22,711 bases of DNA from XYD1-FULL-44-32 sp964433715 (GTDB taxonomy: Bacteria > Patescibacteriota > Minisyncoccia > Phycocordibacterales > XYD1-FULL-46-19): NCBI GenBank assembly GCA_964433715.1, contig CAYSSL010000006.1:1-22711 (forward strand), written 5' to 3'. The stretch's first letter is position 1. The number at the start of each line of letters is the position of its first letter. This document shows positions 6,924-14,734 of the stretch, one piece after another. The position numbers and the translations under genes were made by a program. Under the pieces are notes generated by a model. The model saw only the letters and a program-made list of their open reading frames with translations, had not been told where the DNA came from and searched no databases.

Positions 6924-7158
6924 AGCTTTCCGGCAATTTTAGCCGGCGGGGCAAAGCTCCAAAAGCTAAATGTCTTAATGTGAGTGCAGCCGCCAGCTAG
7001 AACTACCGGCAAACCACACCCTCTCATCATAATAGAAATAAAAACAAAAGCCAACTCTCCTTAGTAGTAAAAACACAAAAGCCCCCGGAGGGGCCTCTGC
7101 GTAAGACATTTAAATACTTTGGGAGTCGCAATCTAGAATAAGATTACAACACTCACTC
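6884..7158 (-). ncRNA. Candidate structured non-coding RNA of unknown family, about 275 nt
   Basis: A promoter at 7163-7191 points into this gap and a strong terminator closes it. Pairings, given in plus coordinates: P1 7155-7160 with 7121-7126 (its outer 1-2 bp depend on the exact start); P2 7141-7147 with 7128-7134, loop of six; a GC hairpin 7081-7085 with 7090-7094 followed by UUUUGUG; P7 6992-6996 with 7006-7010; long-range 7102-7111 with 6968-6977 (10 bp perfect); 7150-7156 with 6980-6986 (7 bp); 6962-6970 with 6921-6929 (9 bp); 6930-6934 with 6942-6946. The 7-bp and 10-bp long-range helices cross, as in a pseudoknot, while other helices share a few bases and are alternatives. I looked for tmRNA, RNase P, SRP and 6S signatures and found none. 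A 37-codon frame (6917-7030) overlaps the 3' half and is the main rival explanation. Confidence 0.55.
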
Positions 7159-7162
7159 CCCT

Positions 7163-7191
7163 ATACTAGCAGATTATGAGTTAAAAGTCAA
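7163..7191 (-). promoter_or_regulatory. Promoter for the candidate structured RNA
   Basis: Minus strand -35 TTGACT (7186-7191), 17-bp spacer, -10 TAGTAT (7163-7168) preceded by TGC. It sits immediately after the stop of the ligase gene (7199) and points away from it. The predicted start is at the G-run near 7156-7158. Confidence 0.75.
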
Positions 7192-7198
7192 GGACTAA

Positions 7199-9406
7199 CT
7201 AATTAATCTGCAAACGTCCCGTCTGCACCCCGGTTATCAGTGGATCAATAGTTCCAGCTTGCTCAGGAAAGTTATCCTTGATTGTCTGCAGAGCCTTCAG
7301 GGCATCAGCTCGCCGACCAGCGGCATATAAAGCCATAGCGTATTTAGTATGAACATCAAAATTATTTGGATTGCTTTTTAGGCGCTTTTCCAAGATGGTC
7401 ACAACCACATCATAACGATTAATACGAGCAAAATGATTTAGATAGCGATCATCATCAACCGCCACTCCTCCATAAACAGGTTTTAGTAAATCTTCAGCCA
7501 AACGAGTTTGACCACTCACTAAAGCCATTAGGCCGTAAATCTTTAACGACTCTTCGCTCTCGGGAGCTAGATCGTAGGCTTTTTTAGCATATTCAATAGC
7601 CTTACCAAAATCCTTACCGTTGGCGTAGAAATAAGCCAGCTTTTGTAATATTTGTTGTTTGCGCGGAGAAAGTTCTAAAGAGATAAGTAATTCTTTTTCC
7701 GCCTCACTACGACGACTTACCACCTCTAGGAAGTCAGCATAGAAAAGATGAGAACGAGTATCACCCGAAAACAAGACTAGAGTTTTTTGATAGTTCTCAT
7801 CAACCAAACTAGCCAACTTGTCTAATTCGGCAGATGGAGTGCGTCCAGAATACAGAGCGTTTCGCAGAGAGAAAGAAGCCTGCTCCACAGCCTCACGATT
7901 AACAAAGGTGTTATAAGCAAAGACTTGCTCAAAAGAATTGACCGCTTCTACTAACTGCCCCCTACCCATATAATTTAAAGAAAATATTAGTCGACTAGAA
8001 GCAAGGGCTGGCTTAGCCACCGCTAAATAAAAGACGGTGCTAAAAACTACAACCAAAACAACGCCAACAACTGGAACCAAATAAGATTTAGTCTCGGCTG
8101 TCATTTCACCTTCTAAAACATTTCGCTGGTTAGCAGATGAACGATAATGAATATAAGCCAAAATAGACAGAAAAACTAAGTAACTGATTAGATTGTCAAA
8201 AATAACCAAGTTCTGAACTAGATAACCAGTCAAAAGTCCCAACCAAACCGACTGTTCAAGTGGAGAAAAAGTATTATTGGAGTTGCGCCACAAATAATAG
8301 ATTGAAGAAAAATACAAAGAAAGGTAAGCCAAGAGGCCAAACAAGCCAGCAGCAATCGCCCAATCTAGAAAAACATTGTGCGAACGGTCAAACCATGGCT
8401 CTTGGGCATACATCTGGGGGTCATAATATTTATTGAACACCGATTGAAAATTATCCTGCCCCCAACCCAAAAGCGGTCTCTCCTTAATTCCCTGCCAAGC
8501 CATATTCCAAACCATAAAGCGAGCCTTGGTGGTATCGTCGGACAAAGAAATAGAAGCAAAGCGCGAGAGAACTGGGTTTTGGCGAATGAAGTCACTTTCG
8601 CGCAAAGTATAGACACTACCAACAATTAGAACAACCAATACCAAAACAGCGGCCGCACTATTTCTAATAGCCTTGTTGTGCCGCGACCGCCAAGCCAAGA
8701 AGACTGACGTAATAACTAAGCCGGCTAAAAATCCTAAGATTGCCCCTCTAGTGGCTGTTTGATACAAAATAAAAGTCTGGAGCGCCATTATGGCCAGATA
8801 GAAATAGCGGTAAGTTACATTTTTCCAATCGGTTACCAACAAATACAACGTCAAGAAAAAAGCAAAAAACATATAAGTACCTAAATAGCCAGCATTGCCC
8901 AAGGTAGAGTCTAAGCGCACTCCACCCTGCATAATTTCAAAAGTTCCCAACAGCTGAAGTAAACCGTAGCCGGCAACCAAAACACTGCCAAAAACATGGG
9001 CAGTAAAAAAACGATGCCAGATTTCGGTCGTCCGAAAAACTGACATTATTATTAGAAAATACAAAAACAAGTGTAAGTGGGTCACCAGACCTTCCATTCG
9101 TTCTAAATTACTCCAGAGGCTACGGTAAGGATTTTCACCAAAGAAATCTGCCATCGCCACAAAAAAGATAAAGACTGAAGAAGCCAAAAGAATTAAGGAG
9201 CGCTTCGGTCTAAATTTGCTACCCTGAATAGCCAAAGTCACCCAAGCCACAGCAATGATTTCCACAATCAGACGAAAAGCAAAAGCTTTGCCGGTAATAT
9301 ACGGAAAAAATAAAAACCCAGGAACAAACAGGGGTAAAAAAGGAGTAATAAATAAGCCAACGATTATAACCGGCAACAACCAACCCTCGCCATATAGTTT
9401 TTTCAT
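7199..9406 (-). CDS. O-antigen ligase/polymerase-like membrane protein with C-terminal TPRs (735 aa)
   Basis: A Wzy_C/O-antigen-ligase-type protein, which joins or polymerises lipid-linked glycan on the outer face of the membrane. About 12 membrane segments span residues 8 to about 465. Family landmarks are GNAGYLGTYM (about 170-179), ATRGAILGFLAG with a conserved Arg (about 218-229), GWGQDNF (about 315-321) and SHNVFLDWA in the large external loop (about 342-350). After the last membrane segment come TPR-like helices to the C-terminus (two clear units, AEKELLISLELSP and KAIEYAKKAYDLAP). Substrate is unknown. I start at ATG 9406, not the upstream TTG at 9445, because that TTG overlaps the predicted -35 box and the -10 lies just before the ATG. 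No SD is present. It is divergent from the flippase and stands alone on its transcript. Confidence 0.88.
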   Translation of the reverse strand: MKKLYGEGWLLPVIIVGLFITPFLPLFVPGFLFFPYITGKAFAFRLIVEIIAVAWVTLAIQGSKFRPKRSLILLASSVFIFFVAMADFFGENPYRSLWSNLERMEGLVTHLHLFLYFLIIMSVFRTTEIWHRFFTAHVFGSVLVAGYGLLQLLGTFEIMQGGVRLDSTLGNAGYLGTYMFFAFFLTLYLLVTDWKNVTYRYFYLAIMALQTFILYQTATRGAILGFLAGLVITSVFLAWRSRHNKAIRNSAAAVLVLVVLIVGSVYTLRESDFIRQNPVLSRFASISLSDDTTKARFMVWNMAWQGIKERPLLGWGQDNFQSVFNKYYDPQMYAQEPWFDRSHNVFLDWAIAAGLFGLLAYLSLYFSSIYYLWRNSNNTFSPLEQSVWLGLLTGYLVQNLVIFDNLISYLVFLSILAYIHYRSSANQRNVLEGEMTAETKSYLVPVVGVVLVVVFSTVFYLAVAKPALASSRLIFSLNYMGRGQLVEAVNSFEQVFAYNTFVNREAVEQASFSLRNALYSGRTPSAELDKLASLVDENYQKTLVLFSGDTRSHLFYADFLEVVSRRSEAEKELLISLELSPRKQQILQKLAYFYANGKDFGKAIEYAKKAYDLAPESEESLKIYGLMALVSGQTRLAEDLLKPVYGGVAVDDDRYLNHFARINRYDVVVTILEKRLKSNPNNFDVHTKYAMALYAAGRRADALKALQTIKDNFPEQAGTIDPLITGVQTGRLQIN

Positions 9407-9415
9407 ATTGAAGAT

Positions 9416-9445
9416 ATCATAGCCTAGAGTGACCCCTCTTGCCAA
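9416..9445 (-). promoter_or_regulatory. Promoter for the ligase-like gene
   Basis: Minus strand -35 TTGGCA (9440-9445), 18-bp spacer, -10 TATGAT (9416-9421). The -10 ends nine bases before ATG 9406, so the leader would be about 2-3 nt. The -35 overlaps a TTGCCA facing the other way. Confidence 0.6.
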
Positions 9446-9461
9446 GCTGGGCTCGTAGGCT

Positions 9462-9475
9462 TGATATGATATAGT
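9462..9475 (+). promoter_or_regulatory. Promoter for the flippase gene
   Basis: Plus strand TGATATGAT (extended -10, TATGAT 9465-9470) overlapping TATAGT (9470-9475). The start codon is at 9483, so the mRNA would be leaderless or nearly so. A TTGCCA at 9439-9444 is a possible -35 but the spacing (20) is long. Confidence 0.5.
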
Positions 9476-9482
9476 AGATTCT

Positions 9483-10763
9483 ATGTTAAACAGGCGGGGT
9501 TATATTCTAGGTCACATTCTTAATCGGGCCGAAAGCTACCTTAAAGCCGATTTGCGCTATTTTATTGGTAGTGGTTTTTGGCTGACCGTCGGTCAAGTTG
9601 CCGGTATTGTCGCCTCTTTTGCCCTGTCAGTGGCTTTTGCCAACCTTGTCAGCAAGGAAGTTTTTGGTACCTATAAATATATCCAGTCGGCCTATGGTCT
9701 GATCGCCTTGTTTGTACTACCTGGGCTCGCGACCGCTACCACCCGTTCGGTCAGTCGCTCCTTTGATGGCACCGTCCTTAGAAGTTTCAAATATAAAATA
9801 TATTACAGTCTAATTGCTAGCGTCTTTTCTCTCGGGGCGACTGTATATTATATAGTCCACGACAACCCAACGCTGGGTATAGCTTTCCTAATTATTGCTA
9901 TCTGTTTACCTCTTATAGAAGCTACTAATCTATATACCACTGTCCTTGAGGGGAAAAAATTATTTAGAACTGAGACCATCCTAAATATCATTAGCACTTT
10001 AATTTTAACTTTAAGTTTGGTCGCAGCTCTATATTGGTCCAAAAATGTAATTGTTCTGATCCTGACTTATTTTGTTGTAATTGCCCTCACCAGATTTATT
10101 TGTTTTCTTTTTACTCTTAAATATTATATTAGCAACAGAGAGACCGATCCGGATATGGGTGAATATGCTCGCAACCTGACTTGGTTTCAAATTTTTAGTA
10201 GTGTCACACAATACGTAGATAAACTTATTTTGTTTACCCTGCTCGGTCCCGCCCAAGTCGCTATCTACACTTTTGCTCAGGCGATGCCCGATCGGCTAAA
10301 ATCACTCTTTAGAATAATTGTTCCTTTATCTTTTCCTAAATACTCTATCCGCACCCCAGAAGAAATCCGACATGGCTTTGTTAAAAAAATATTATTTTTA
10401 ACGGGAGCGGCCGGCTTGTCTATTTTAGCCTATATTATTTTAGCGCCATTTATTTTTCACTATCTATTTCCCAACTACGAATCATCGGTTATTTTGTCAC
10501 AAATAATTGCTGTTACCGGCATCTTTGTAATCACTTATCCAACCAGCTCCCTACTGACCGCCCACCAGAAAATTCGCGAACTATTTATTATTTCAGGAAC
10601 AAGCACCGTCCTCGGTCTGGCGGTAATGTTGGCCACCGTGCCCACCCTTGGTATTTGGGGTGCAGTAATTGGTCTGAGTGTAAACCGTCTAGCCACTCTT
10701 ATTTTGTCTTTTTATTTTATCTATCAGATTTACTTCCGACCTAAAGCCAATCAAGTGGCTTAG
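9483..10763 (+). CDS. Polysaccharide flippase, Wzx-type (426 aa)
   Basis: An oligosaccharide flippase of the polysaccharide transport/MVF (MOP) superfamily, which moves undecaprenyl-linked glycan units across the cytoplasmic membrane. About 12 hydrophobic helices run along the chain; the first pair (about residues 29-60) carries the family-like FWLTVGQVAGIVASFALSVA with FANLVSKEVFGTYKYIQS, and a soluble loop precedes FQIFSSVTQYVDKLILFTLLG (about 238-258). The length is typical, though slightly short. It is the only plus-strand gene in the glycan locus. The ATG lies just after a -10 element without an SD. Its TAG interlocks with the TAA of the convergent methyltransferase (shared bases TTAG, 10760-10763), so there is no room for a terminator between them. 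Family is confident; substrate is unknown. Confidence 0.9.
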   Translation: MLNRRGYILGHILNRAESYLKADLRYFIGSGFWLTVGQVAGIVASFALSVAFANLVSKEVFGTYKYIQSAYGLIALFVLPGLATATTRSVSRSFDGTVLRSFKYKIYYSLIASVFSLGATVYYIVHDNPTLGIAFLIIAICLPLIEATNLYTTVLEGKKLFRTETILNIISTLILTLSLVAALYWSKNVIVLILTYFVVIALTRFICFLFTLKYYISNRETDPDMGEYARNLTWFQIFSSVTQYVDKLILFTLLGPAQVAIYTFAQAMPDRLKSLFRIIVPLSFPKYSIRTPEEIRHGFVKKILFLTGAAGLSILAYIILAPFIFHYLFPNYESSVILSQIIAVTGIFVITYPTSSLLTAHQKIRELFIISGTSTVLGLAVMLATVPTLGIWGAVIGLSVNRLATLILSFYFIYQIYFRPKANQVA

Positions 10764-11734
10764 GCTTTCTGACGCGCAATCGCAAAAAGAGTAATCTTTC
10801 CTTTTTGAGTTAACCGCAAATAGACCCAGAGAAAAAACCCCGGTAGTCCAAAAATAATAGCGTCTTTAATTTTGGCCAAAATATGGACCACGCTAGACCA
10901 TTTTGAGGTAGGAAGTAATTTTACTTGTACTTGGTTTGCGGCCGCCGGCTTAGAAGTCTGTGGGCGTAATCCAACCCGACGGACCAGATCAAACGATACA
11001 AAGTGACCATAGCGAAAACGCAATTTCATTACCACAAACCACCAGCTAGCTTGAATTTCCTTAACCTCCAAAACTTCAAAACCGGCTCTCGCCAGAAAGT
11101 GACTAAGCGATGATGCATCCCAACGCGACAAATGACGCGGTGGTAAATCGTGGGGCTGAAGAAAGCGGGCTCCACCACGACAAGGCAAACTCATAGCAAT
11201 ATAACCCCGAGGCAACAATAAACTATAAACAGTCTGAAAGAACACTTGATGATTATCAATGTGTTCAATTAAGTCAAAAAAAGTAATAAGATCAAATGGT
11301 TTAGGATTGGACTGAGCAAATTCGGTCAGACCAGCCTCAGTCACATCTTTTAACCCAAAAAAGTGCTGAGCGGTGTTGACGGCATTACGGTCAAAATCAA
11401 TACCGACCGTTTGCCAACCACACTGGCGCGCCCAATTTAAAAAATTACCAGTTCCACAACCCACATCCAAGACTCGTCCCGTTAAAGGCTTCAAAAAATC
11501 AATGGTGCGACGATGATAAACAGTCGGAGCTGGTGATGGTTTAGAGTTTGCCCCCGCATACCGCTCATCTTTTTCATACCAAGCTGAACCTGGGTTTTTA
11601 AATGGCAACCAAAACTGGACGGAGCAAACAGAACAACTCCAAAGTGTATACTCTATCCCCCCGTCTAAGTGGCGATCGAGCGGTTGTTCGGACAATCTTG
11701 ATTCGTTATGACAAATAGGACAAGTAGTAGTCAT
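10760..11734 (-). CDS. SAM-dependent methyltransferase with N-terminal zinc ribbon (324 aa)
   Basis: Class I methyltransferase of the Methyltransf_23 type found in glycan clusters. Two Cys pairs form a small zinc ribbon: Cys5/Cys8 (CPIC) and Cys34/Cys37 (CSVC). SAM-binding motif I is VLDVGCGTGNFL (88-99), followed by GIDFDRNAV and the DLITFFDLIEHI motif. The C-terminal 60 residues contain a hydrophobic stretch (GLPGFFLWVYLRL) that may touch the membrane. It would methylate a sugar or glycan intermediate. It is the last gene of the ten-gene minus-strand run, five bases after its upstream neighbour's stop, without an SD. It ends against the flippase with interlocked stop codons. Confidence 0.85.
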   Translation of the reverse strand: MTTTCPICHNESRLSEQPLDRHLDGGIEYTLWSCSVCSVQFWLPFKNPGSAWYEKDERYAGANSKPSPAPTVYHRRTIDFLKPLTGRVLDVGCGTGNFLNWARQCGWQTVGIDFDRNAVNTAQHFFGLKDVTEAGLTEFAQSNPKPFDLITFFDLIEHIDNHQVFFQTVYSLLLPRGYIAMSLPCRGGARFLQPHDLPPRHLSRWDASSLSHFLARAGFEVLEVKEIQASWWFVVMKLRFRYGHFVSFDLVRRVGLRPQTSKPAAANQVQVKLLPTSKWSSVVHILAKIKDAIIFGLPGFFLWVYLRLTQKGKITLFAIARQKA

Positions 11735-11739
11735 AAAAA

Positions 11740-12879
11740 CTATAAAGATAAGACTTCTTGATAAACCCTAATTGTATTGGTAACAGTTTTAGTCCACGTA
11801 AACTCGCTAGCTCTCCTTAAACCTTTCTCTTTTAATTCTGATTGCAGCCCCCCATTCTCAACCACCTCTTTTATAGCCTTGGCGATATCGTCAATACTGT
11901 ACGGGTCAACCAAACAAGCCGCCCCACCAGCCACCTCGGGCAATGAAGTGATATTTGAAGTTATCACGGGTGCACCGGCAGCCATAGCCTCAACAATGGG
12001 CAAACCAAAACCCTCATTTAAGGATGGAAAAACAAAAACAAGGCAAGCTGAGTAAAACTGATTTAGATCATCATCTGATACATAATCAATGAAGTGTATA
12101 TCCGAAGCGTAAGTAGAATTCTTAGCCAAAGCATAAACCGATTGGGCAGACGAACTCGGAGCACCAATGATAACCAAATCTACCATTTCTGATGAATGCT
12201 TCCGAAATTTGTCATAGGCCTCAATCAACCTATTAACGTTTTTATGAGGCTGAAGACGCGCTACATCTAAAATAAAAGGTCTGTCTATGGCATAATTTTT
12301 TCGGACAAAATCCTGACTAGCCACTGGTGGCAAAGGTTTATAATCTTCTCCGCCACCAATCGGTATAACCTGAATACGATCAAGCGGAATACCATAGGCC
12401 TGATGAATTTCATCTTGAGCGGCTTTTGAGTCAGCAATTATAATATCGATTTTATGATGAAATAATTTAATAACCCAAACAAACATTAATCTAGACCAAG
12501 ACCAAGCCTGAGAAGCGGTAATATCGCCACCCCCGTGAACGGTCACGGCTATTTTACGCGCAGGCGCCAACCAAAATAAAGGATACAACCTCGGCTGGCA
12601 CCAATGAATAATATCAAAAGGTTCATGACGTTGCCGCCAAAAAAATAAAATCTGCCGGATAAATTGCCGACCAATAGGTAAATAAGAAAAAGAAGGCATA
12701 ATCACCTCCCGACCCTTACGATAAATATCGTCAGTGGTCTGGTGATAGTGCACAAGGGATAAATCGATATCTGGACTAGTGCTCAAACCATCAATAAGGC
12801 GACGGGCATAAACCGCCGAACCTTTAGCTGAGCGATTATCAACCACATAACTCATAACAGCTATTTTCAGCTTGGTCAT
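11740..12879 (-). CDS. GT4-family glycosyltransferase (379 aa)
   Basis: A GT-B-fold glycosyltransferase that transfers a sugar from a nucleotide donor to a growing glycan in the cytoplasm. The N-terminal acceptor half includes VTVHGGGD (113-120). The donor half has DVARLQPHKN (Arg208, Lys213) and an intact EX7E signature, EGFGLPIVE (Glu289, Glu297), followed by AMAAGAPVITSN and the SLPEVAGGAA segment. This combination is typical of retaining GT4 mannosyl- or galactosyl-type enzymes; the sugar cannot be told. Its ATG overlaps the stop of the upstream methyltransferase by four bases (ATGA), which suggests translational coupling. Confidence 0.93.
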   Translation of the reverse strand: MTKLKIAVMSYVVDNRSAKGSAVYARRLIDGLSTSPDIDLSLVHYHQTTDDIYRKGREVIMPSFSYLPIGRQFIRQILFFWRQRHEPFDIIHWCQPRLYPLFWLAPARKIAVTVHGGGDITASQAWSWSRLMFVWVIKLFHHKIDIIIADSKAAQDEIHQAYGIPLDRIQVIPIGGGEDYKPLPPVASQDFVRKNYAIDRPFILDVARLQPHKNVNRLIEAYDKFRKHSSEMVDLVIIGAPSSSAQSVYALAKNSTYASDIHFIDYVSDDDLNQFYSACLVFVFPSLNEGFGLPIVEAMAAGAPVITSNITSLPEVAGGAACLVDPYSIDDIAKAIKEVVENGGLQSELKEKGLRRASEFTWTKTVTNTIRVYQEVLSL

Positions 12880-13640
12880 ACTTTTAACTTTTCCTTTCGT
12901 AAAATAACCGATATGTGAGGTAAAAAGATTTTATAATTTAGCCCACCAAAATTAAGGATATTCTTAATCACAATCTTTAATTTATTTTTAGTTTCACCTT
13001 TTTCCGGCACGAGCTGCCAGCGATAGTCCCCCACCTGCGCTTTATTTAACATCTTAGATAAAGACCAGTAACCATAAAAATGTAAGTTGTTGTCTGCCAA
13101 AGGGTTCTTGCCAAAAAAGCGAACCAGCCGGTCGGTTAGGCTATAAGAAACATAAGTCACAAACCATAAACCGGTGTGGGTTTCTTTGGGCCACAAGCGA
13201 TTAGGAAATGCCAGATATAAACAGCCATCTGGCTTAACCGTTCGTAAAATTTCTTGAAGATAATTGACCGGATCGGTCACATGCTCAAGAACACTAACCG
13301 ACAAAGCCGCGTCAAAAACATCATCTTCGGCTGGTAGGCGCCCTCCATCATAAAGAATAAATTCCGGCGCAACCTGCTGATCTACACTGCGAGCCCGAGC
13401 GATCGCCACCAAATCTTCCTCCACATCAACACCAATGATTTTGGCACCAGCCCGAGAAAAACAAATAGACATATCACCATTACCAGAACCCGCATCTAAA
13501 ATAGATAGACCAGCTACAGGTCTACCTGTTCGTTTAACAAAATCAGCTAGAACCCCCTCAGAAATGGCTAGTTTCTTGTCCCAGTCAAGAACAATCTTAG
13601 CTCGTTCAGCTTCGGTTGCTCGCGGAAAACGCTTTGTCAT
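12876..13640 (-). CDS. Class I SAM-dependent methyltransferase (254 aa)
   Basis: Motif I ILDAGSGNGDMSI and acidic loop GVDVEED mark the SAM site; SVSVLEHV and the LRTVKPDGCLYLAFPN segment are typical of Methyltransf_11 enzymes. The C-terminal half is basic and may bind glycan-lipid. I prefer ATG 13640 because GGGGAAG lies about 7 nt upstream. An in-frame ATG at 13658 would add six residues but has no SD. It overlaps the following GT4 gene by four bases (ATGA). It follows the SDR gene after a short gap of about 75 bases, and may have its own weak TATATA element near 13665. Substrate is unknown. Confidence 0.87.
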   Translation of the reverse strand: MTKRFPRATEAERAKIVLDWDKKLAISEGVLADFVKRTGRPVAGLSILDAGSGNGDMSICFSRAGAKIIGVDVEEDLVAIARARSVDQQVAPEFILYDGGRLPAEDDVFDAALSVSVLEHVTDPVNYLQEILRTVKPDGCLYLAFPNRLWPKETHTGLWFVTYVSYSLTDRLVRFFGKNPLADNNLHFYGYWSLSKMLNKAQVGDYRWQLVPEKGETKNKLKIVIKNILNFGGLNYKIFLPHISVILRKEKLKV

Positions 13641-13714
13641 ATATTCTTCCCCAGTCATTGGTATATAGAATTGTTAAATGGATAAAAAAACTAAAATCAA
13701 CAAACTCGACAAGT

Positions 13715-14734
13715 CTACTGCCAATAAAAATCCCGATTCTCTTTATAATAGGCAACCATTTTCCTAATTCCCGACTTGAAATCAGTCTTAACCCGCCAAC
13801 CAGCATCTCTTTCAATTTTACTAGTGTCTGCCACGTATCCACCAGTCTCACGCTGAAGGTGATCGGCTGGCCAGTCAATATGCCGCTTGGTACCCGTTTT
13901 ACTTTCAAGTAAAATCTGATCAATAGCCTCTACCACCGACACCTTTTCTGGGTTGCCTAGATTATAGATTTCACCCGCCTTTCCACTAGCGGCGAGCGCC
14001 AGCCACGCCTCGGTTACATCGTCAATGTAAATATAATCACGCTCTTGCTTGCCGTCACCAAAAACAGTTATCTCTTTGTCCTCAAGAGCCAACCGGACAA
14101 ACCAACCCAGAGCCGAATATTTGTTATGCTTCATTTGTTGCCCTGGTCCATAAGGATTGGGTAAACGAACAATGACAGTATGAAGACCAAAAATTTTATG
14201 ATAAAGCTGGTAGTACTTTTCACCAGTGAGCTTGTGAACACCGTACATCACCATTGGTTCGGTAGAATGATCCTCGGTCACCGGTAGACACTTAGGTTGT
14301 CCATACACCATACGCGATGATGGAAAAAAAATCTTGGCCGTGGGAGCTATTATTCTCGCGGCTTCCAAAACATTTAAATGACCGCGACAATTGATATCCA
14401 AATCAAGAAATGGGTCCAATTGGGAATCGGGCAGGCTAACTTGGGCCGCCAGATTAAAAATAAAATCCTGACCAGCCACTATTTTTTCAACTAGATCTTT
14501 ATCTCTAATATCACCCTCCACAAACTCTACCTGATCAGCAATAGATTTTAGATTAAAGAGATTACCACCATAAAGTGGCAACAAGGCGTCAAGGATAGTA
14601 ACTCTCGCTCCCAAGGATACAAAAGCTCGAGCCAAAGCACTACCAATAAAACCCGCCCCACCAGTGATCAGCACTTTTTTACCTTTAAATAATTCACCGT
14701 AGTCCATCCCGCCTATGATATCACAATCAATCAC
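13715..14734 (-). CDS. NAD-dependent sugar epimerase/dehydratase, extended SDR family (339 aa)
   Basis: An extended short-chain dehydrogenase of the nucleotide-sugar epimerase/4,6-dehydratase group, which uses bound NAD to oxidise and rearrange a nucleotide sugar. The Rossmann motif is GGAGFIG (25-31). The active site shows SSRMVYG (Ser139/140, Tyr144) and YGVHK with Tyr164 and Lys168. Further conserved blocks are RLPNPYGPGQ, FGDGKQERDYIYIDDV and NLGNPE. The reaction (epimerase or dehydratase) cannot be fixed from sequence. The GTG start at 14734 overlaps the upstream TGA as GTGA; an ATG at 14707 (MDYGELFKGKK) is a strong alternative and would drop nine poorly conserved residues. It shares the operon with the aminotransferase and C-methyltransferase, so modified deoxy- or amino-sugar synthesis is likely. 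Confidence 0.92.
   Translation of the reverse strand: MIDCDIIGGMDYGELFKGKKVLITGGAGFIGSALARAFVSLGARVTILDALLPLYGGNLFNLKSIADQVEFVEGDIRDKDLVEKIVAGQDFIFNLAAQVSLPDSQLDPFLDLDINCRGHLNVLEAARIIAPTAKIFFPSSRMVYGQPKCLPVTEDHSTEPMVMYGVHKLTGEKYYQLYHKIFGLHTVIVRLPNPYGPGQQMKHNKYSALGWFVRLALEDKEITVFGDGKQERDYIYIDDVTEAWLALAASGKAGEIYNLGNPEKVSVVEAIDQILLESKTGTKRHIDWPADHLQRETGGYVADTSKIERDAGWRVKTDFKSGIRKMVAYYKENRDFYWQ

Noticed and set aside
7078..7094. Hairpin GCCCC/GGGGC plus TTTT as the end of a short (about 80 nt) RNA
   Set aside because: Possible, but the U-run is interrupted and downstream segments pair with the 5' part; the 18-bp stem at 6884-6923 is the stronger end.
6917..7160. tmRNA, RNase P RNA, SRP RNA or tRNA on either strand
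   Set aside because: No tRNA-like ends or T-arm sequence, no tag frame, no GAGGAAAGTCC or ACAGAA blocks and no SRP GGAAGGAGC-type loop were found by eye.
8365..8629. Overlapping frames on both strands in the ligase gene
   Set aside because: Shadow frames in a gene with clear family motifs.
9407..9445. TTG start at 9445 for the ligase-like gene
   Set aside because: The codon overlaps the predicted -35 box and has no SD; ATG 9406 follows the -10 and begins a normal membrane-protein N-terminus.
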